Made by a program: the position numbers and the translations under genes
Assembly (NCBI GenBank): GCA_050789255.1
Contig: JBOZRQ010000008.1
Span: forward strand, 62,001-126,000
DNA length: 64,000 bases
Direction of reading: 5' to 3'
Origin: JBOZRQ01 sp050789255
GTDB lineage: Bacteria > Bacillota > Sulfobacillia > Symbiobacteriales > Symbiobacteriaceae
Shown here: positions 8,761-16,650 of the stretch, in pieces
Position numbering within the stretch: position 1 is the stretch's first letter
Layout: each line of letters starts with the position of its first letter
Notes under the pieces: model-generated
What the model saw: only the letters and a program-made list of their open reading frames with translations
The model's database searches: none
What the model was told of the DNA's origin: nothing

Positions 8761-9456
8761 ATGCCGGGCCGGGTTCTGGTAGTCGACGATGAGGAGTCCA
8801 CTGTGCAACTGGTTTCCTTCACACTGGCGCGGGCAGGCTTCGTTGTGCTTACCGCAAACAGTGGCGAGGAAGCCCTTGCAAAGGTCGATTCCGAGGCGCC
8901 TGATCTGGTCGTTCTGGACGTTATGCTGCCCGGCATAGACGGCTTTGAAGTCTGCAAGGAGCTCAGGCGCAGATCCACGATTCCGATCGTCCTGCTCACT
9001 GCCCGCGACGACGAGATCGATCGGGTCGTAGGGTTTGAGATCGGAGCCGACGACTATGTGGCTAAACCTTTCAGTCCCAGAGAGCTGGTCGGTCGCATCA
9101 AGGCGATTCTTCGGCGTTCGCGATATGAAGGACAAGCTTCAGAAGAGGCGCAGACGTTGCAGTTTGGTCCGCTGGCCATCAACCCAGTCAGCTATGTCGT
9201 GACTCACCGGGGAGAGCCGATCCACCTTACACCTACGGAATTTCAGATTCTCAAGGTCCTGGCCTCTAACGCCGGGCGGGTTTTCTCCCGGAAGGACCTG
9301 GTTGAACAGGTGATAGGCAAAGATCACTCAGGCGACATCCGGACCGTGGACGTACACATGCGTCACTTGCGGGCCAAGATTGAGGAGAATCCGACTAAGC
9401 CCAGCTATATAGAAACCGTACGGGGAGTCGGCTACAAGTTCAGCGTCGGCCACTGA
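8761..9456 (+). CDS. OmpR/PhoB-family response regulator
   Basis: 231 aa. Receiver domain: acidic pair VVDDEE at the N-terminus, phospho-acceptor Asp in LVVLDVMLPGIDG (residue about 54), Thr in LLTARD and Lys in VAKPFSP. The C-terminal winged helix has the typical LTPTEFQILKVLASNAG and SGDIRTVDVHMRHLRAKI blocks. GAGGAGG lies ahead of ATG 8761. There is no histidine kinase beside it. Its position after pstS and two Pho boxes makes it a candidate PhoP/PhoB, which would bind the 11-bp direct repeats; this is inference from context. Confidence 0.9.
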   Translation: MPGRVLVVDDEESTVQLVSFTLARAGFVVLTANSGEEALAKVDSEAPDLVVLDVMLPGIDGFEVCKELRRRSTIPIVLLTARDDEIDRVVGFEIGADDYVAKPFSPRELVGRIKAILRRSRYEGQASEEAQTLQFGPLAINPVSYVVTHRGEPIHLTPTEFQILKVLASNAGRVFSRKDLVEQVIGKDHSGDIRTVDVHMRHLRAKIEENPTKPSYIETVRGVGYKFSVGH

Positions 9457-9523
9457 ACGCACAAAGATCAACTATTCTCCCTCTCCCCCGCTACCCCCGC
9501 AAGCGGGCGCCGCCGCCCGTATC

Positions 9524-9550
9524 CCTTTGTCAGCAGGGAGCCGACAAAGG
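9524..9550 (+). promoter_or_regulatory. Hairpin sequestering the ribosome binding site
   Basis: CCTTTGTC (9524-9531) pairs perfectly with GACAAAGG (9543-9550) across an 11-nt loop. The right arm includes most of the AAAGGAG Shine-Dalgarno (9546-9552) of the gene starting at 9564, so folding should reduce initiation. Confidence 0.5.
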
Positions 9551-9563
9551 AGACTGACCAGAC

Positions 9564-10589
9564 ATGAAACGCATCGTCGCAACGCTCGCTCTGGCCGCTG
9601 TACTGATCGGGAACGCCGTGCCGGCCCTGGCCGAAACCCCGCCCGTCCCAGAGACCCCGCCTGCCGTGGAGACTGCCACCGCTGTGCCGGAGGTCTCGGT
9701 TACGCCCGACTCTCCCTTTTATGGCCTGAAGCTGTTCGTAGAGCGGCTGCGGTACTTCATCACCCGGGATGCCGCCGAGCGGGCCAAACTGCTCACTGCG
9801 CAAGGCGAGACCCGCCTGCTGGAGGCGACGCAGATGATGGAGGCCGGCAAGGCCGACCTGGCCGCCACCGCCCTGGCCGAGTCACAGCAGAAGTTCCATC
9901 AGGCACAGACGGTGGTCGCCACAGCGGTGGAGGCGGGCAAGCAATTGGACAGCCTGCAGACCCAGTTGACCGCCAATGAGACCAACCTCAAGCTGGCCCT
10001 GGCCAAGATCATCGTGAAGACGCCGGACGGGGAGAAGTCTCGCTTCGAGGCAGCGGCCACCGACGTGGCCCTTGAGTTCGCTGCCACCAAAGATGAGGTC
10101 GCCCCCAACGAGGCGCTGATCGAGACCGCCAAGCAGCTGGCCGAAGAGGCCAAGGCCGCCCAGGTGCAGGTGGCGCCCCGCCTCCTGGTGGTCCTGGACG
10201 CCATCGCCAAGGAGTCCGGCAAGACCCTGCCCGAGGTGCTGGCCCTGTACACCGACGCCAAGGGCGTCACCGCCGTGGCTACCCAGCTCAAGATCAAGCT
10301 TGAAGTGGTGCAGGCAGCCGCCAAGGTGGAGATCAAGATCGACGGCGACAAGGCCAAAATCGAGATCAAGGAGGCCGATGGCACCAAGACCGAGATCAAG
10401 GTCGAGAACGGCAAGACCGAGGTCAAGGTAGAAGAGAAGCAGCCGAAGGTCGAGGTCAAGGTGGAGACCAAGAAGGAAAGCACAAACTGCAAGGAGCACC
10501 CGGTCTTCAAGGTCCATCCCGGCAAGGGAAAGGGTCTGGAGAAGAAGTGCAAGGACCGCGACCACGACGACGAGGATGACGACGACTAA
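9564..10589 (+). CDS. Secreted DUF5667-like protein with charged C-terminal repeats
   Basis: 341 aa. A cleavable signal peptide (MKRIVATLALAAVLIGNA, cut near ALA/ET) is followed by a Pro/Thr/Glu linker. Residues about 50-160 match the DUF5667 pattern: PDSPFYGLKLFVERLRYF followed by helical text rich in RAKLL and ETRLLEA. From about 250 onwards the sequence is an alternating Lys/Glu repeat (VEIKIDG, IEIKEADG, TEIKVENG, VEVKVE), probably a beta-rich or extended acidic/basic stalk, and it ends in a DHDDEDDDD tail that could bind cations. There is a lone Cys pair near the end. Function is unknown; a cell-surface role is likely. Its ribosome site lies in a hairpin. Confidence 0.75.
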   Translation: MKRIVATLALAAVLIGNAVPALAETPPVPETPPAVETATAVPEVSVTPDSPFYGLKLFVERLRYFITRDAAERAKLLTAQGETRLLEATQMMEAGKADLAATALAESQQKFHQAQTVVATAVEAGKQLDSLQTQLTANETNLKLALAKIIVKTPDGEKSRFEAAATDVALEFAATKDEVAPNEALIETAKQLAEEAKAAQVQVAPRLLVVLDAIAKESGKTLPEVLALYTDAKGVTAVATQLKIKLEVVQAAAKVEIKIDGDKAKIEIKEADGTKTEIKVENGKTEVKVEEKQPKVEVKVETKKESTNCKEHPVFKVHPGKGKGLEKKCKDRDHDDEDDDD

Positions 10590-10934
10590 CCATCCATAAC
10601 ACTGCCATATAGGCACACAAGCACTGCACGACCACTACCACACCAAGCGACGAGTGAACGCCACCAACACCAAAGCAGGCGACATCACCAACCATACCCA
10701 GCGACAACATCCTCCACATCTCGTTACCATATAGCGACGACCCCTACACAAGCCCTGCACAACCCCTGCATAACCCCTGCACAATGCCCCGACAAAATGC
10801 TCCACACCAAGCGATCGATGGTCTCTATCACTGCACGATACAGGTACCACATCGATACCATATCAAGACAATGTGCTCCACAAAGAGGGACGTCTGAGCA
10901 CCTAAGGAAGACAAGCAAGCTACCATATCATCAC
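10590..10934 (+). other. Gene-free C/A-rich repeat region
   Basis: No convincing gene. The plus strand is strikingly rich in C and A and poor in G and T. Repeats include CCACACCAAGCGA (10638 and 10802), CACTGCACGA (10622 and 10829), CCATAT four times (about 10604, 10727, 10858, 10923) and an 11-bp tandem array at 10742-10796. It ends in a strong terminator, so it could be a long 3' UTR of the preceding gene or an independent non-coding transcript. Confidence 0.6.
10742..10796. repeat. 11-bp tandem repeat array, five units
   Basis: Units CCCTACACAAG, CCCTGCACAAC, CCCTGCATAAC, CCCTGCACAAT and a degenerate GCCCCGACAAA. Same period and a similar core (ACAA near the end of each unit) as the arrays at 43337-43402 and 43719-43806. 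Confidence 0.75.
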
Positions 10935-10935
10935 A

Positions 10936-10973
10936 AAAGGAGCCTAGCGGCATCGTGCCGTCAGGCTCCTTTG
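10936..10973 (+). terminator. Rho-independent terminator
   Basis: AAAGGAGCCT pairs with AGGCTCCTTT, with a nested CGGCA/TGCCG stem inside, followed by a T-rich tail. Confidence 0.8.
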
Positions 10974-11043
10974 TGTCTCTGCGCCTGGGAACTGGTGAGG
11001 AGCAGCGGTGCCAAGAAGGGAAATGAGGGACAATGGCCCCTAG

Positions 11044-11226
11044 CTCGTCGGACTGCCTGACGAGCTGGACGACTATCAGGCCATTGAGGCCATGGCCATA
11101 CATGGCGCGGTCGGCTTCCTGGTAGATCACATGCCGGCGGCCTTGCGGCTGGTGGCGGCGACTACCGCGATGTTCGTCCGGCTCGGAAAGAATAGGGTGG
11201 AAGACGAACAGGGCCGGGTTGCTTGA
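11044..11226 (+). pseudogene. Short coding-like remnant of unknown origin
   Basis: An open frame between TAG (11041-11043) and TGA (11224-11226) reads LPDELDDYQAIEAMAIHG, then an alanine-rich helix with VDHMPAALRLV and a basic end (VRLGKNRVEDEQGR). Codon choice has the GC-rich third positions of real genes here. There is no ATG or ribosome site except an internal ATG before PAALRLV. It may be the tail of a decayed gene; no family is recognised. Confidence 0.35.
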
Positions 11227-11251
11227 GGTTCATTATGGATAGAATTTAATA

Positions 11252-11275
11252 GGGCGTCCGTTGCGCCGGACGCCC
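11252..11275 (-). terminator. Terminator for the small minus-strand gene
   Basis: Perfect 9-bp stem (GGGCGTCCG with CGGACGCCC), 6-nt loop; on the minus strand the tail is TATTAAATTCT. It lies 68 bp beyond the stop of the 26-aa ORF. Confidence 0.65.
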
Positions 11276-11342
11276 AGGAGTTCGCGGTCGCCGCCTCAGT
11301 CCACAGTTGACGGCGGCCGTTGTCTGGGACTCTGGCCTACCG

Positions 11343-11423
11343 CTACCTGATAGCGGAGATTGCCAGGATGTTCAGCACCAGGAGGATCAGCGTAACTGCG
11401 TCAACCTCAATGGTGATCTTCAT
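11343..11423 (-). CDS. 26-aa hydrophobic peptide
   Basis: ATG at 11423 with a near-perfect AAAGGAGGT and good spacing; product starts MKITIEVDAVTL and continues as one hydrophobic stretch (ILLVLNILAI) ending SAIR. One membrane helix with a short charged N-terminus. It is followed by a terminator on the same strand (11252-11275). It is far below usual ORF cut-offs and no family is recognised. It could be a membrane-active peptide, a toxin-like peptide or a regulator of a membrane protein. The strong ribosome site and paired terminator argue that it is translated. Confidence 0.55.
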   Translation of the reverse strand: MKITIEVDAVTLILLVLNILAISAIR

Positions 11424-11480
11424 CCGGACACCTCCTTTCGGAGGCTGGCCGCTGCAACTCCCACAACCAGGGTAGCAGAG

Positions 11481-11525
11481 AACGCACTTTCGTCCTGTCG
11501 AAGGCCGGAAGTGCGTTTCTCTTTT
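11481..11525 (+). terminator. Hairpin with T-rich tail
   Basis: AACGCACTT pairs with AAGTGCGTT, then TCTCTTTT on the plus strand. No obvious plus-strand gene precedes it, so what it terminates is unclear. Confidence 0.5.
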
Positions 11526-11567
11526 CAGTCGTCAACTCTCGACATAGGCCGGGGCATGGCGTCCACG

Positions 11568-11726
11568 CTAGCGGCGTTCAGGGGTCACGCCGTCTTGGTA
11601 ATCCCCTCCCTTGATACCTTGCAGCGCCGGAACCAGGTCAGAGATCTTTACGAAGGCTCCGCCGTCGGTCTGGATGACCGTCAGGGGGGCGCTTTCTGCA
11701 TGCTCAGGGTCTCGTTGCGCGCACAT
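11568..11726 (-). CDS. Possible 52-aa protein
   Basis: Minus-strand frame from ATG 11726 to TAG 11568. Central text SAPLTVIQTDGGAFVKISDL reads like a folded beta/alpha segment and codons favour G or C in third positions. The ribosome site is weak. The AT-rich interval 11727-11785 could serve this gene and the divergent metallo-hydrolase. No family is recognised; it could also be a remnant. Confidence 0.4.
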   Translation of the reverse strand: MCAQRDPEHAESAPLTVIQTDGGAFVKISDLVPALQGIKGGDYQDGVTPERR

Positions 11727-11803
11727 TTTGTCATTTAAAAAAGAGGATTCGGTAAATATATAATAGTATGTACAATTGATTTCGATTGGAAGGAGGCGTC
11801 TTG

Positions 11804-12604
11804 ATGGGTGTCCTTGTACGGAGGGTTGGCGATTCCGATGCTCTATGCCTGAGGACCTATGCGTTCTATGGCGTACCGGTCAACGCCTGGCTGGTCCCCG
11901 ATCCCAAGCAGGCAAAGACGTACTGGCTGATCGACACCGGGTGGTACACGCGTGAAGCACCCGACCGCAACCCCATGGTCCGGACCGTGGAGGCCCTGGT
12001 CAAGGAACTGGGCGGCCCTGATGGCAAGGTTGCCGGAGTGGTGATCACCCATGGTCACAAGGACCATATGGGAAACCTGTTCGCCATGATCTGCCGGCAC
12101 AAGTTCAGACATGCGGCGTGGGCGGAGACCAAGTTCTACGTCCCGGAGAAAAAGGACTCCGCATGGATCAACGACTACCTGAGGAAACGGCGGACGGATG
12201 CAGAGAAGCAGTGGTGTCTCTCTCACACGCAAAAGGAAAGGATCGGAGACGTTGCCAAGGCGGTTGAGCCCGTGCCCCTGAAAGGCGACACCTTTCCATT
12301 TGAGGTACATCACACGCCTGGGCACACGCCCGGACACGTCTCCCTGCTCTATGGAGGGAGTGAGCCGAAGCTCTTCTGTGGCGACGTGTTCCTGAACCTT
12401 GCCGTGACCGGCCTGACACGGCCGATCGGATGGAACAACGTCGATGTGGGGACCAACCAGCACCCGATGGAAACCCTGGCCAAGCTGGTCCAAGCCAGGA
12501 AGGTTCGTTGGTTGCTGTGCTCCCACGGTGAGCCACTGATGGCCCCCCACCCAGACCGAGATATGAGAGCTGCAATTCGGCGGGCCGCGGCGCTCACCTT
12601 ATAA
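11804..12604 (+). CDS. Metallo-beta-lactamase-fold hydrolase
   Basis: 266 aa. The metal-binding HxHxDH motif is present as ITHGHKDHMG, followed by HHTPGHTPGH and CGDVF, the remaining ligands of a binuclear site. ATG 11804 is chosen over 11786 because AAGGAGG sits 7 nt upstream of it. A TATAAT hexamer lies at 11759-11764. The following membrane lipase gene starts 12 bp after the stop, so the two are probably one operon. The fold covers thioester, phosphodiester and lactone hydrolases; the exact substrate is not evident. No signal peptide, so cytosolic. Confidence 0.87.
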   Translation: MGVLVRRVGDSDALCLRTYAFYGVPVNAWLVPDPKQAKTYWLIDTGWYTREAPDRNPMVRTVEALVKELGGPDGKVAGVVITHGHKDHMGNLFAMICRHKFRHAAWAETKFYVPEKKDSAWINDYLRKRRTDAEKQWCLSHTQKERIGDVAKAVEPVPLKGDTFPFEVHHTPGHTPGHVSLLYGGSEPKLFCGDVFLNLAVTGLTRPIGWNNVDVGTNQHPMETLAKLVQARKVRWLLCSHGEPLMAPHPDRDMRAAIRRAAALTL

Positions 12605-12616
12605 GGGGGGATTGTT

Positions 12617-15265
12617 ATGCGACTTCGAAGCAAAGGGATCCGCAGTGGCGTAGCACAGGTCGACCTGCGCCTTCGGGCGCTCCATCTATCGTTCAGCCTT
12701 GCAGCCACCTTCGTCGCGCTCCTCATGTGGGGCGGCAACCAACAGGAGTGGCCCGGTGCCCTCCTGCCGGTGACGGTCCTGGCCCTTGGCCTGGTTGTGC
12801 TAGTTCAGGCACTCTATACCCCGGAGACGATCAGGCCCGGACTCTGGATTTGGATCGCCGTGTGCGTCTTGGCGTTCGGATTTGGCTTCTTAGCGATGGG
12901 AACATGGACAGCCAGCGTCGCCTGGAGCGTTTCGGCTGCCATTTTGGTGCGGGTGATCGGATGGACCGCCTCCAATTATCTCTTGAACCATGACAACCCC
13001 CAGGGGAAGACGGCCCTCGGTATTCTGCACGGGGCGGCGGTGCTCTCGTTCTTCGTCGTGTGCGGTTTCCTCGTAGCCCTTAGGTGGCAGAAGGCGATCT
13101 ACCCGGTGCAGATCGCGGCGGTCAGCCTCCTCCCCCTGCTCATGCTCAGCTACGGCTTGCTCTATGTGCTCCATGGCAAGGACAAGGATCGGTCACCCGA
13201 GAAGCAGCGCCAGCGGCTGGCGATCGCCTTTGCATTGGCGGCGGGGGGAGCGCTGCCGGTGCTGTACATGCTCCTGCAATGGCGAGCGAATCCCTGGCTC
13301 ATCGCCCTCGAGGCAGCCATGTTCCTTTCAGCCTGCTACGGGGTATACCAGTGCCGGCGAGCCCCTGCGCGGCGGGCGAGCGCCCTGTATGGCGAAAAAC
13401 TCTCCGGCCTGGGTCTGATCACTGGTTTCGTCATGCTGGTCGGGCTTCTGGCGTGGGCGCTTGGGCTATACGTGGCAACGGGCGCCTTTACGATGCAGGT
13501 TGGTACGATTCTCCTGGCAGCTGCGGCAGACGGGTACATACTTTATCTGCTGATGTCGGTGCCGGGCGGCGGCGGCATTCCGATGGTTCGCGTCCCGCTG
13601 GACAACGGCGGCCAAGAACACCGAGTCGCCTACGTGGTAGTGCACGGCATGGCACAGCAGAAGCGGTATGAAACGCGCGACGCCTTCGCTGCCGGATTTG
13701 CGGCTCTGGCTGAGGAGGCCCGGGGAGGTATGGACACGCTGCAAAGGGCAGAGGCCCCCACGGAGGAGGGCCGGCCAATGGGGGCGCCCAGGCAGGTCGA
13801 AAGTCTGAACGAGCTTCTGGCGTCCGACCCCGAAGATGCGCAGGGACTTCGGGTAAACCTGCCGGATAACCGGGTGATTCACTGCTACGAGATCTACTGG
13901 GCGCCGCTCGCACAGGGCGCCAACTCCTGGAAGGATACGCTGGTCTGGGTCGGGCGCAGCCTGATCGGCGTTTTGACTGGAGTTCTCCGGATAGGGTATG
14001 AGACCCCGGATCCGCAGACCCGCCGCGACGTGGTGAAGAAGGGGATCACCATGTTCCTCTACCTAGGAGCGGCCGGTGCCCTCCTGATCTGGGTCGGCAG
14101 CATGGCGTGGTCCTTCTACGTGAAGGCCCTGATCCAGTTCATAGGCCCCCAGACGTCCTCGCTCACCAAGGAGACCGCGGAGGCGGTGGCCTGCCTGCCC
14201 CAGGCCGGCCAACCAGCGTTTGGTTGCGCCGTGAAGGTGACCCAGGCACTCCTCGCCGAGATGCAGGGCTGGACGGGCATCTTCGAGCCGTCGAGGGCGA
14301 AAGCCTTCGGGCTCGTGCTCCTCGTGGGCGCCCTGATGCTTCAACTGGGACGCCACACGGCCGGGCTGTTCTCCGCCATCCTGGTCCTCGGTGGCGCCCA
14401 TGCGGCGCCCCAGCGGGGGCCGAGGCTCGTGTCGCAGCAAAACAAGGTGGCGACGCTGTACCGGTTTCTGATGCAGGTGGCCGAACTGAGCTATTACGTG
14501 ATCCTCGTACCCGCCCTCTATATGTGGCTCAGCCAACCCGAGCGCGAGGTTTTGCTCCCCTTCGCTCTCGCGCTGGCCTTGGTGATCTTTGCGGTGACGC
14601 TGGTCCGTGTCTTCCTCTCCGATTTCTTCGGCGATGTGCCGACCTACGTCAACTTCGACGAGTTCTCCAAGAACTACGACCGGCGTGTGGCGATCCAGAA
14701 GAAGGGGCTGAAGGTGCTGAAGGCTGCACTGACGCAGTACGACAGCGTCATTTTGGTGGGCCACAGCCTGGGCTCCGTAATCGCCAAGGACCTGGTCCGC
14801 CAGGTCTACCTGTGCCACAGAGAGGACCTATTCCCGAAGCTTCGGGCGCTGGTTACCATCGGGTCGCCGCTGCGGAAGGTGCGCAGCATATTGGAGCAGA
14901 AAGATTCATACACCGGTGTCGATCACCTGGTGTCCCAGGATGAGCGGATCTTCTGCCCAGCGCCGGACTGGCTGCGACCGGCCTCCGCCGGGACCGACGA
15001 GGAGCTGGACGAGCAGGATAAGGGTAAACTTCCCTGGTACAACTTCTGGATTCTGACCGACCTCTTCGCCGACCCGCTGCGGGACAAGTTCCCGATCACC
15101 TATGAGCTGGAGGTACCCTGGGGGCTTCGCAACCTCCACTGGTCGCATTCGGACTATTGGTACGCCCGGCTGTTCTACGAAGGCCTTGTGGACATGGTAG
15201 ACCATCACCCGACGGACGCAAAGGCGGGGCTGGAACACCGCTCGGACAAAGCCTCGGGCGAGTAG
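12617..15265 (+). CDS. Polytopic membrane protein with C-terminal alpha/beta-hydrolase (lipase-like) domain
   Basis: 882 aa. Roughly the first 330 residues contain many hydrophobic helices; a soluble stretch follows with YVVVHGMAQQ (an oxyanion-type HG motif), then further helices between about 480 and 690. The C-terminal part has the nucleophile elbow VGHSLGS (Ser at residue 717) and TIGSPLRKV as in lipases and lecithin-acyltransferase-like hydrolases. GGGGGG precedes ATG 12617. It shares an operon with the upstream metallo-hydrolase. The combination of about 10 membrane helices with a split hydrolase fold is unusual. Lipid or ester hydrolysis at the membrane is inference. Confidence 0.75.
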   Translation: MRLRSKGIRSGVAQVDLRLRALHLSFSLAATFVALLMWGGNQQEWPGALLPVTVLALGLVVLVQALYTPETIRPGLWIWIAVCVLAFGFGFLAMGTWTASVAWSVSAAILVRVIGWTASNYLLNHDNPQGKTALGILHGAAVLSFFVVCGFLVALRWQKAIYPVQIAAVSLLPLLMLSYGLLYVLHGKDKDRSPEKQRQRLAIAFALAAGGALPVLYMLLQWRANPWLIALEAAMFLSACYGVYQCRRAPARRASALYGEKLSGLGLITGFVMLVGLLAWALGLYVATGAFTMQVGTILLAAAADGYILYLLMSVPGGGGIPMVRVPLDNGGQEHRVAYVVVHGMAQQKRYETRDAFAAGFAALAEEARGGMDTLQRAEAPTEEGRPMGAPRQVESLNELLASDPEDAQGLRVNLPDNRVIHCYEIYWAPLAQGANSWKDTLVWVGRSLIGVLTGVLRIGYETPDPQTRRDVVKKGITMFLYLGAAGALLIWVGSMAWSFYVKALIQFIGPQTSSLTKETAEAVACLPQAGQPAFGCAVKVTQALLAEMQGWTGIFEPSRAKAFGLVLLVGALMLQLGRHTAGLFSAILVLGGAHAAPQRGPRLVSQQNKVATLYRFLMQVAELSYYVILVPALYMWLSQPEREVLLPFALALALVIFAVTLVRVFLSDFFGDVPTYVNFDEFSKNYDRRVAIQKKGLKVLKAALTQYDSVILVGHSLGSVIAKDLVRQVYLCHREDLFPKLRALVTIGSPLRKVRSILEQKDSYTGVDHLVSQDERIFCPAPDWLRPASAGTDEELDEQDKGKLPWYNFWILTDLFADPLRDKFPITYELEVPWGLRNLHWSHSDYWYARLFYEGLVDMVDHHPTDAKAGLEHRSDKASGE

Positions 15266-15324
15266 GCCGGAGTTACGTCGAACTGGATCCACGGGACTGG
15301 GACGGATTTGGACTCCTTCAGCGG

Positions 15325-15519
15325 GTGGGGGAATGGCGAGACTGCTCGTGCGGCTGCCAGCACTTCCTCCCGCTGAAGGGCCATCTCGGTATGGACTGGG
15401 GGGTTTGCACGAATCCAGAGTCCCATCGGTCAGGGAAACTCACGTTTGAACACCAGGGGTGTCCTGAGTACTCGGCTGCACCCGCACGGCGGCCCAGAAG
15501 CAGGCGCCTTGCGCCGTGA
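15325..15519 (+). CDS. Small cysteine-rich protein of a conserved uncharacterised family
   Basis: The frame contains WRDCSCGCQHFLPL, MDWGVCTNPESHRSG and LTFEHQGC, a run of Cys/His/Trp residues I recognise as recurring in short hypothetical proteins of other bacteria; a metal-binding fold is plausible. GTG 15325 is a tentative start. The open frame extends upstream (VELDPRDWDGFGLLQR) without an ATG, so the true start may be a rarer codon or a frameshift may be present. It lies between the membrane lipase and a lipoprotein gene, same strand. Confidence 0.6.
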   Translation: MGEWRDCSCGCQHFLPLKGHLGMDWGVCTNPESHRSGKLTFEHQGCPEYSAAPARRPRSRRLAP

Positions 15520-15575
15520 GGGGGACTGGGTAGATGGCGCGTTTCGGTGTGTTCCGTCCTGAAGGTGGCAAAGCG

Positions 15576-16424
15576 ATGAAACACCGGTCACCAAGGCTAA
15601 TCCTGGCGGCAGTTTTGGTCATGATGGGCTGCTCGACCGCTGGCAAGCCCCCTGCGATTCCCGGGGCCGACCTGTTCACCCACTACGGCTGGGCGGTGAC
15701 CGGCGAGGTCTCCGAAAGCGAAAACCGGCTGCCTCCTGACTTCAGGCTGCGGTCGGGCTCCGTTCCTTGGGCCGTCTACCGCGACCTGTCACGCGACATC
15801 AACCTTGACTTCACGGCCCATGCCGGCGAGGCTGTCCGGGTCGTGGAGTTCCGAGTTGCGGACAAGCAGGGCGCCCGCCTGGAGGAGATCTCGGCCAAGT
15901 ACGACCTACGTGGAGTTGTGCTGGTCAGCGGTGACCAGGCGATTGGGGCCTGGCTGACTTACACGGAGAGAGACGGAACCCGACTGGAGGGGATCCCAGG
16001 TTACTCGTTGCAGGGCAAAGACCTGGAGAGGGTCACCGGGATGCAATGGCCCGACTACGCCCGTAAGCTCTCAGCCGACCACTTCCGGGACTACGCACAG
16101 GTCATTAGGTCCCTGACGTCGGCCGGACTGACCGTCACGGAGGTCACCGACGCCAGTTCCCTGTGCAGAATGCACCTGGACGAGCACCTGGTGAAGGTCG
16201 ATCAGATCATGGTCCATATTTGCACCTTCCCCGAGGACCTGCTGGTGACGGCCCGGGATGGCTCCTTCGGCGTCAGGCGAATCGGCTCCGACATGGCCGC
16301 CGGCGTGGAGATCGACTGGGCGGAACGGCCCTACGCCTTCCAGAAGCACAACGTCCTAGCGCTGTTCGCTACTGGGGACGCCAGCCTGGCCGATCGAATC
16401 GTGTCCGCCCTCGAACAGCTCTAG
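15576..16424 (+). CDS. Lipoprotein of unknown function
   Basis: 282 aa. A short basic N-terminus (MKHRSPR), hydrophobic core and lipobox VMMGC (Cys at residue 19) indicate a lipid-anchored extracellular protein. The mature part is mixed alpha/beta without a recognised domain; it contains one later Cys pair (SSLCRM, VHICTF). ATG 15576 is preferred to 15534 because it directly precedes the signal peptide and has GAAGGTGG upstream. It stands alone between the small cysteine-rich gene and a long palindrome at 16479-16556. Confidence 0.75.
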   Translation: MKHRSPRLILAAVLVMMGCSTAGKPPAIPGADLFTHYGWAVTGEVSESENRLPPDFRLRSGSVPWAVYRDLSRDINLDFTAHAGEAVRVVEFRVADKQGARLEEISAKYDLRGVVLVSGDQAIGAWLTYTERDGTRLEGIPGYSLQGKDLERVTGMQWPDYARKLSADHFRDYAQVIRSLTSAGLTVTEVTDASSLCRMHLDEHLVKVDQIMVHICTFPEDLLVTARDGSFGVRRIGSDMAAGVEIDWAERPYAFQKHNVLALFATGDASLADRIVSALEQL

Positions 16425-16478
16425 CTAGACCCACTCGTGGATTTTTTGGACGGCGGAGTCCAACGAGGACCCGATATT

Positions 16479-16556
16479 CCGTCCAGATTCTGAGGGAGTC
16501 ACTCATAGTAGTGGGTTTCAGGCCCCAAAGCGGGGACTGACGCAGAATCTGGACGG
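16479..16556. repeat. Long palindrome (14-bp inverted repeat around a folded 50-nt loop)
   Basis: CCGTCCAGATTCTG (16479-16492) is the exact inverse of 16543-16556, followed by TTTTT on the plus strand. The loop contains a CCCC/GGGG hairpin and GTCA/TGAC. It may act as the terminator of the lipoprotein gene, or be a small palindromic mobile repeat; no target duplication is obvious. Confidence 0.6.
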
Positions 16557-16650
16557 TTTTTCGCGGGTTTTCCGCCGTGCCCCTTTCAACTTTTGCTTGA
16601 GGCAAGATCGGGTAAGTTTACGGCTGCACAGTAAGTGGGGGGGAAACAAC

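Noticed and set aside
7689..8999. 436-codon minus ORF
   Set aside because: Antisense shadow of pstS and the response regulator, with Gly/Leu/Asp low-complexity text.
9491..9513. GC hairpin CCCGC/GCGGG
   Set aside because: Loop of only two bases; too small to be meaningful.
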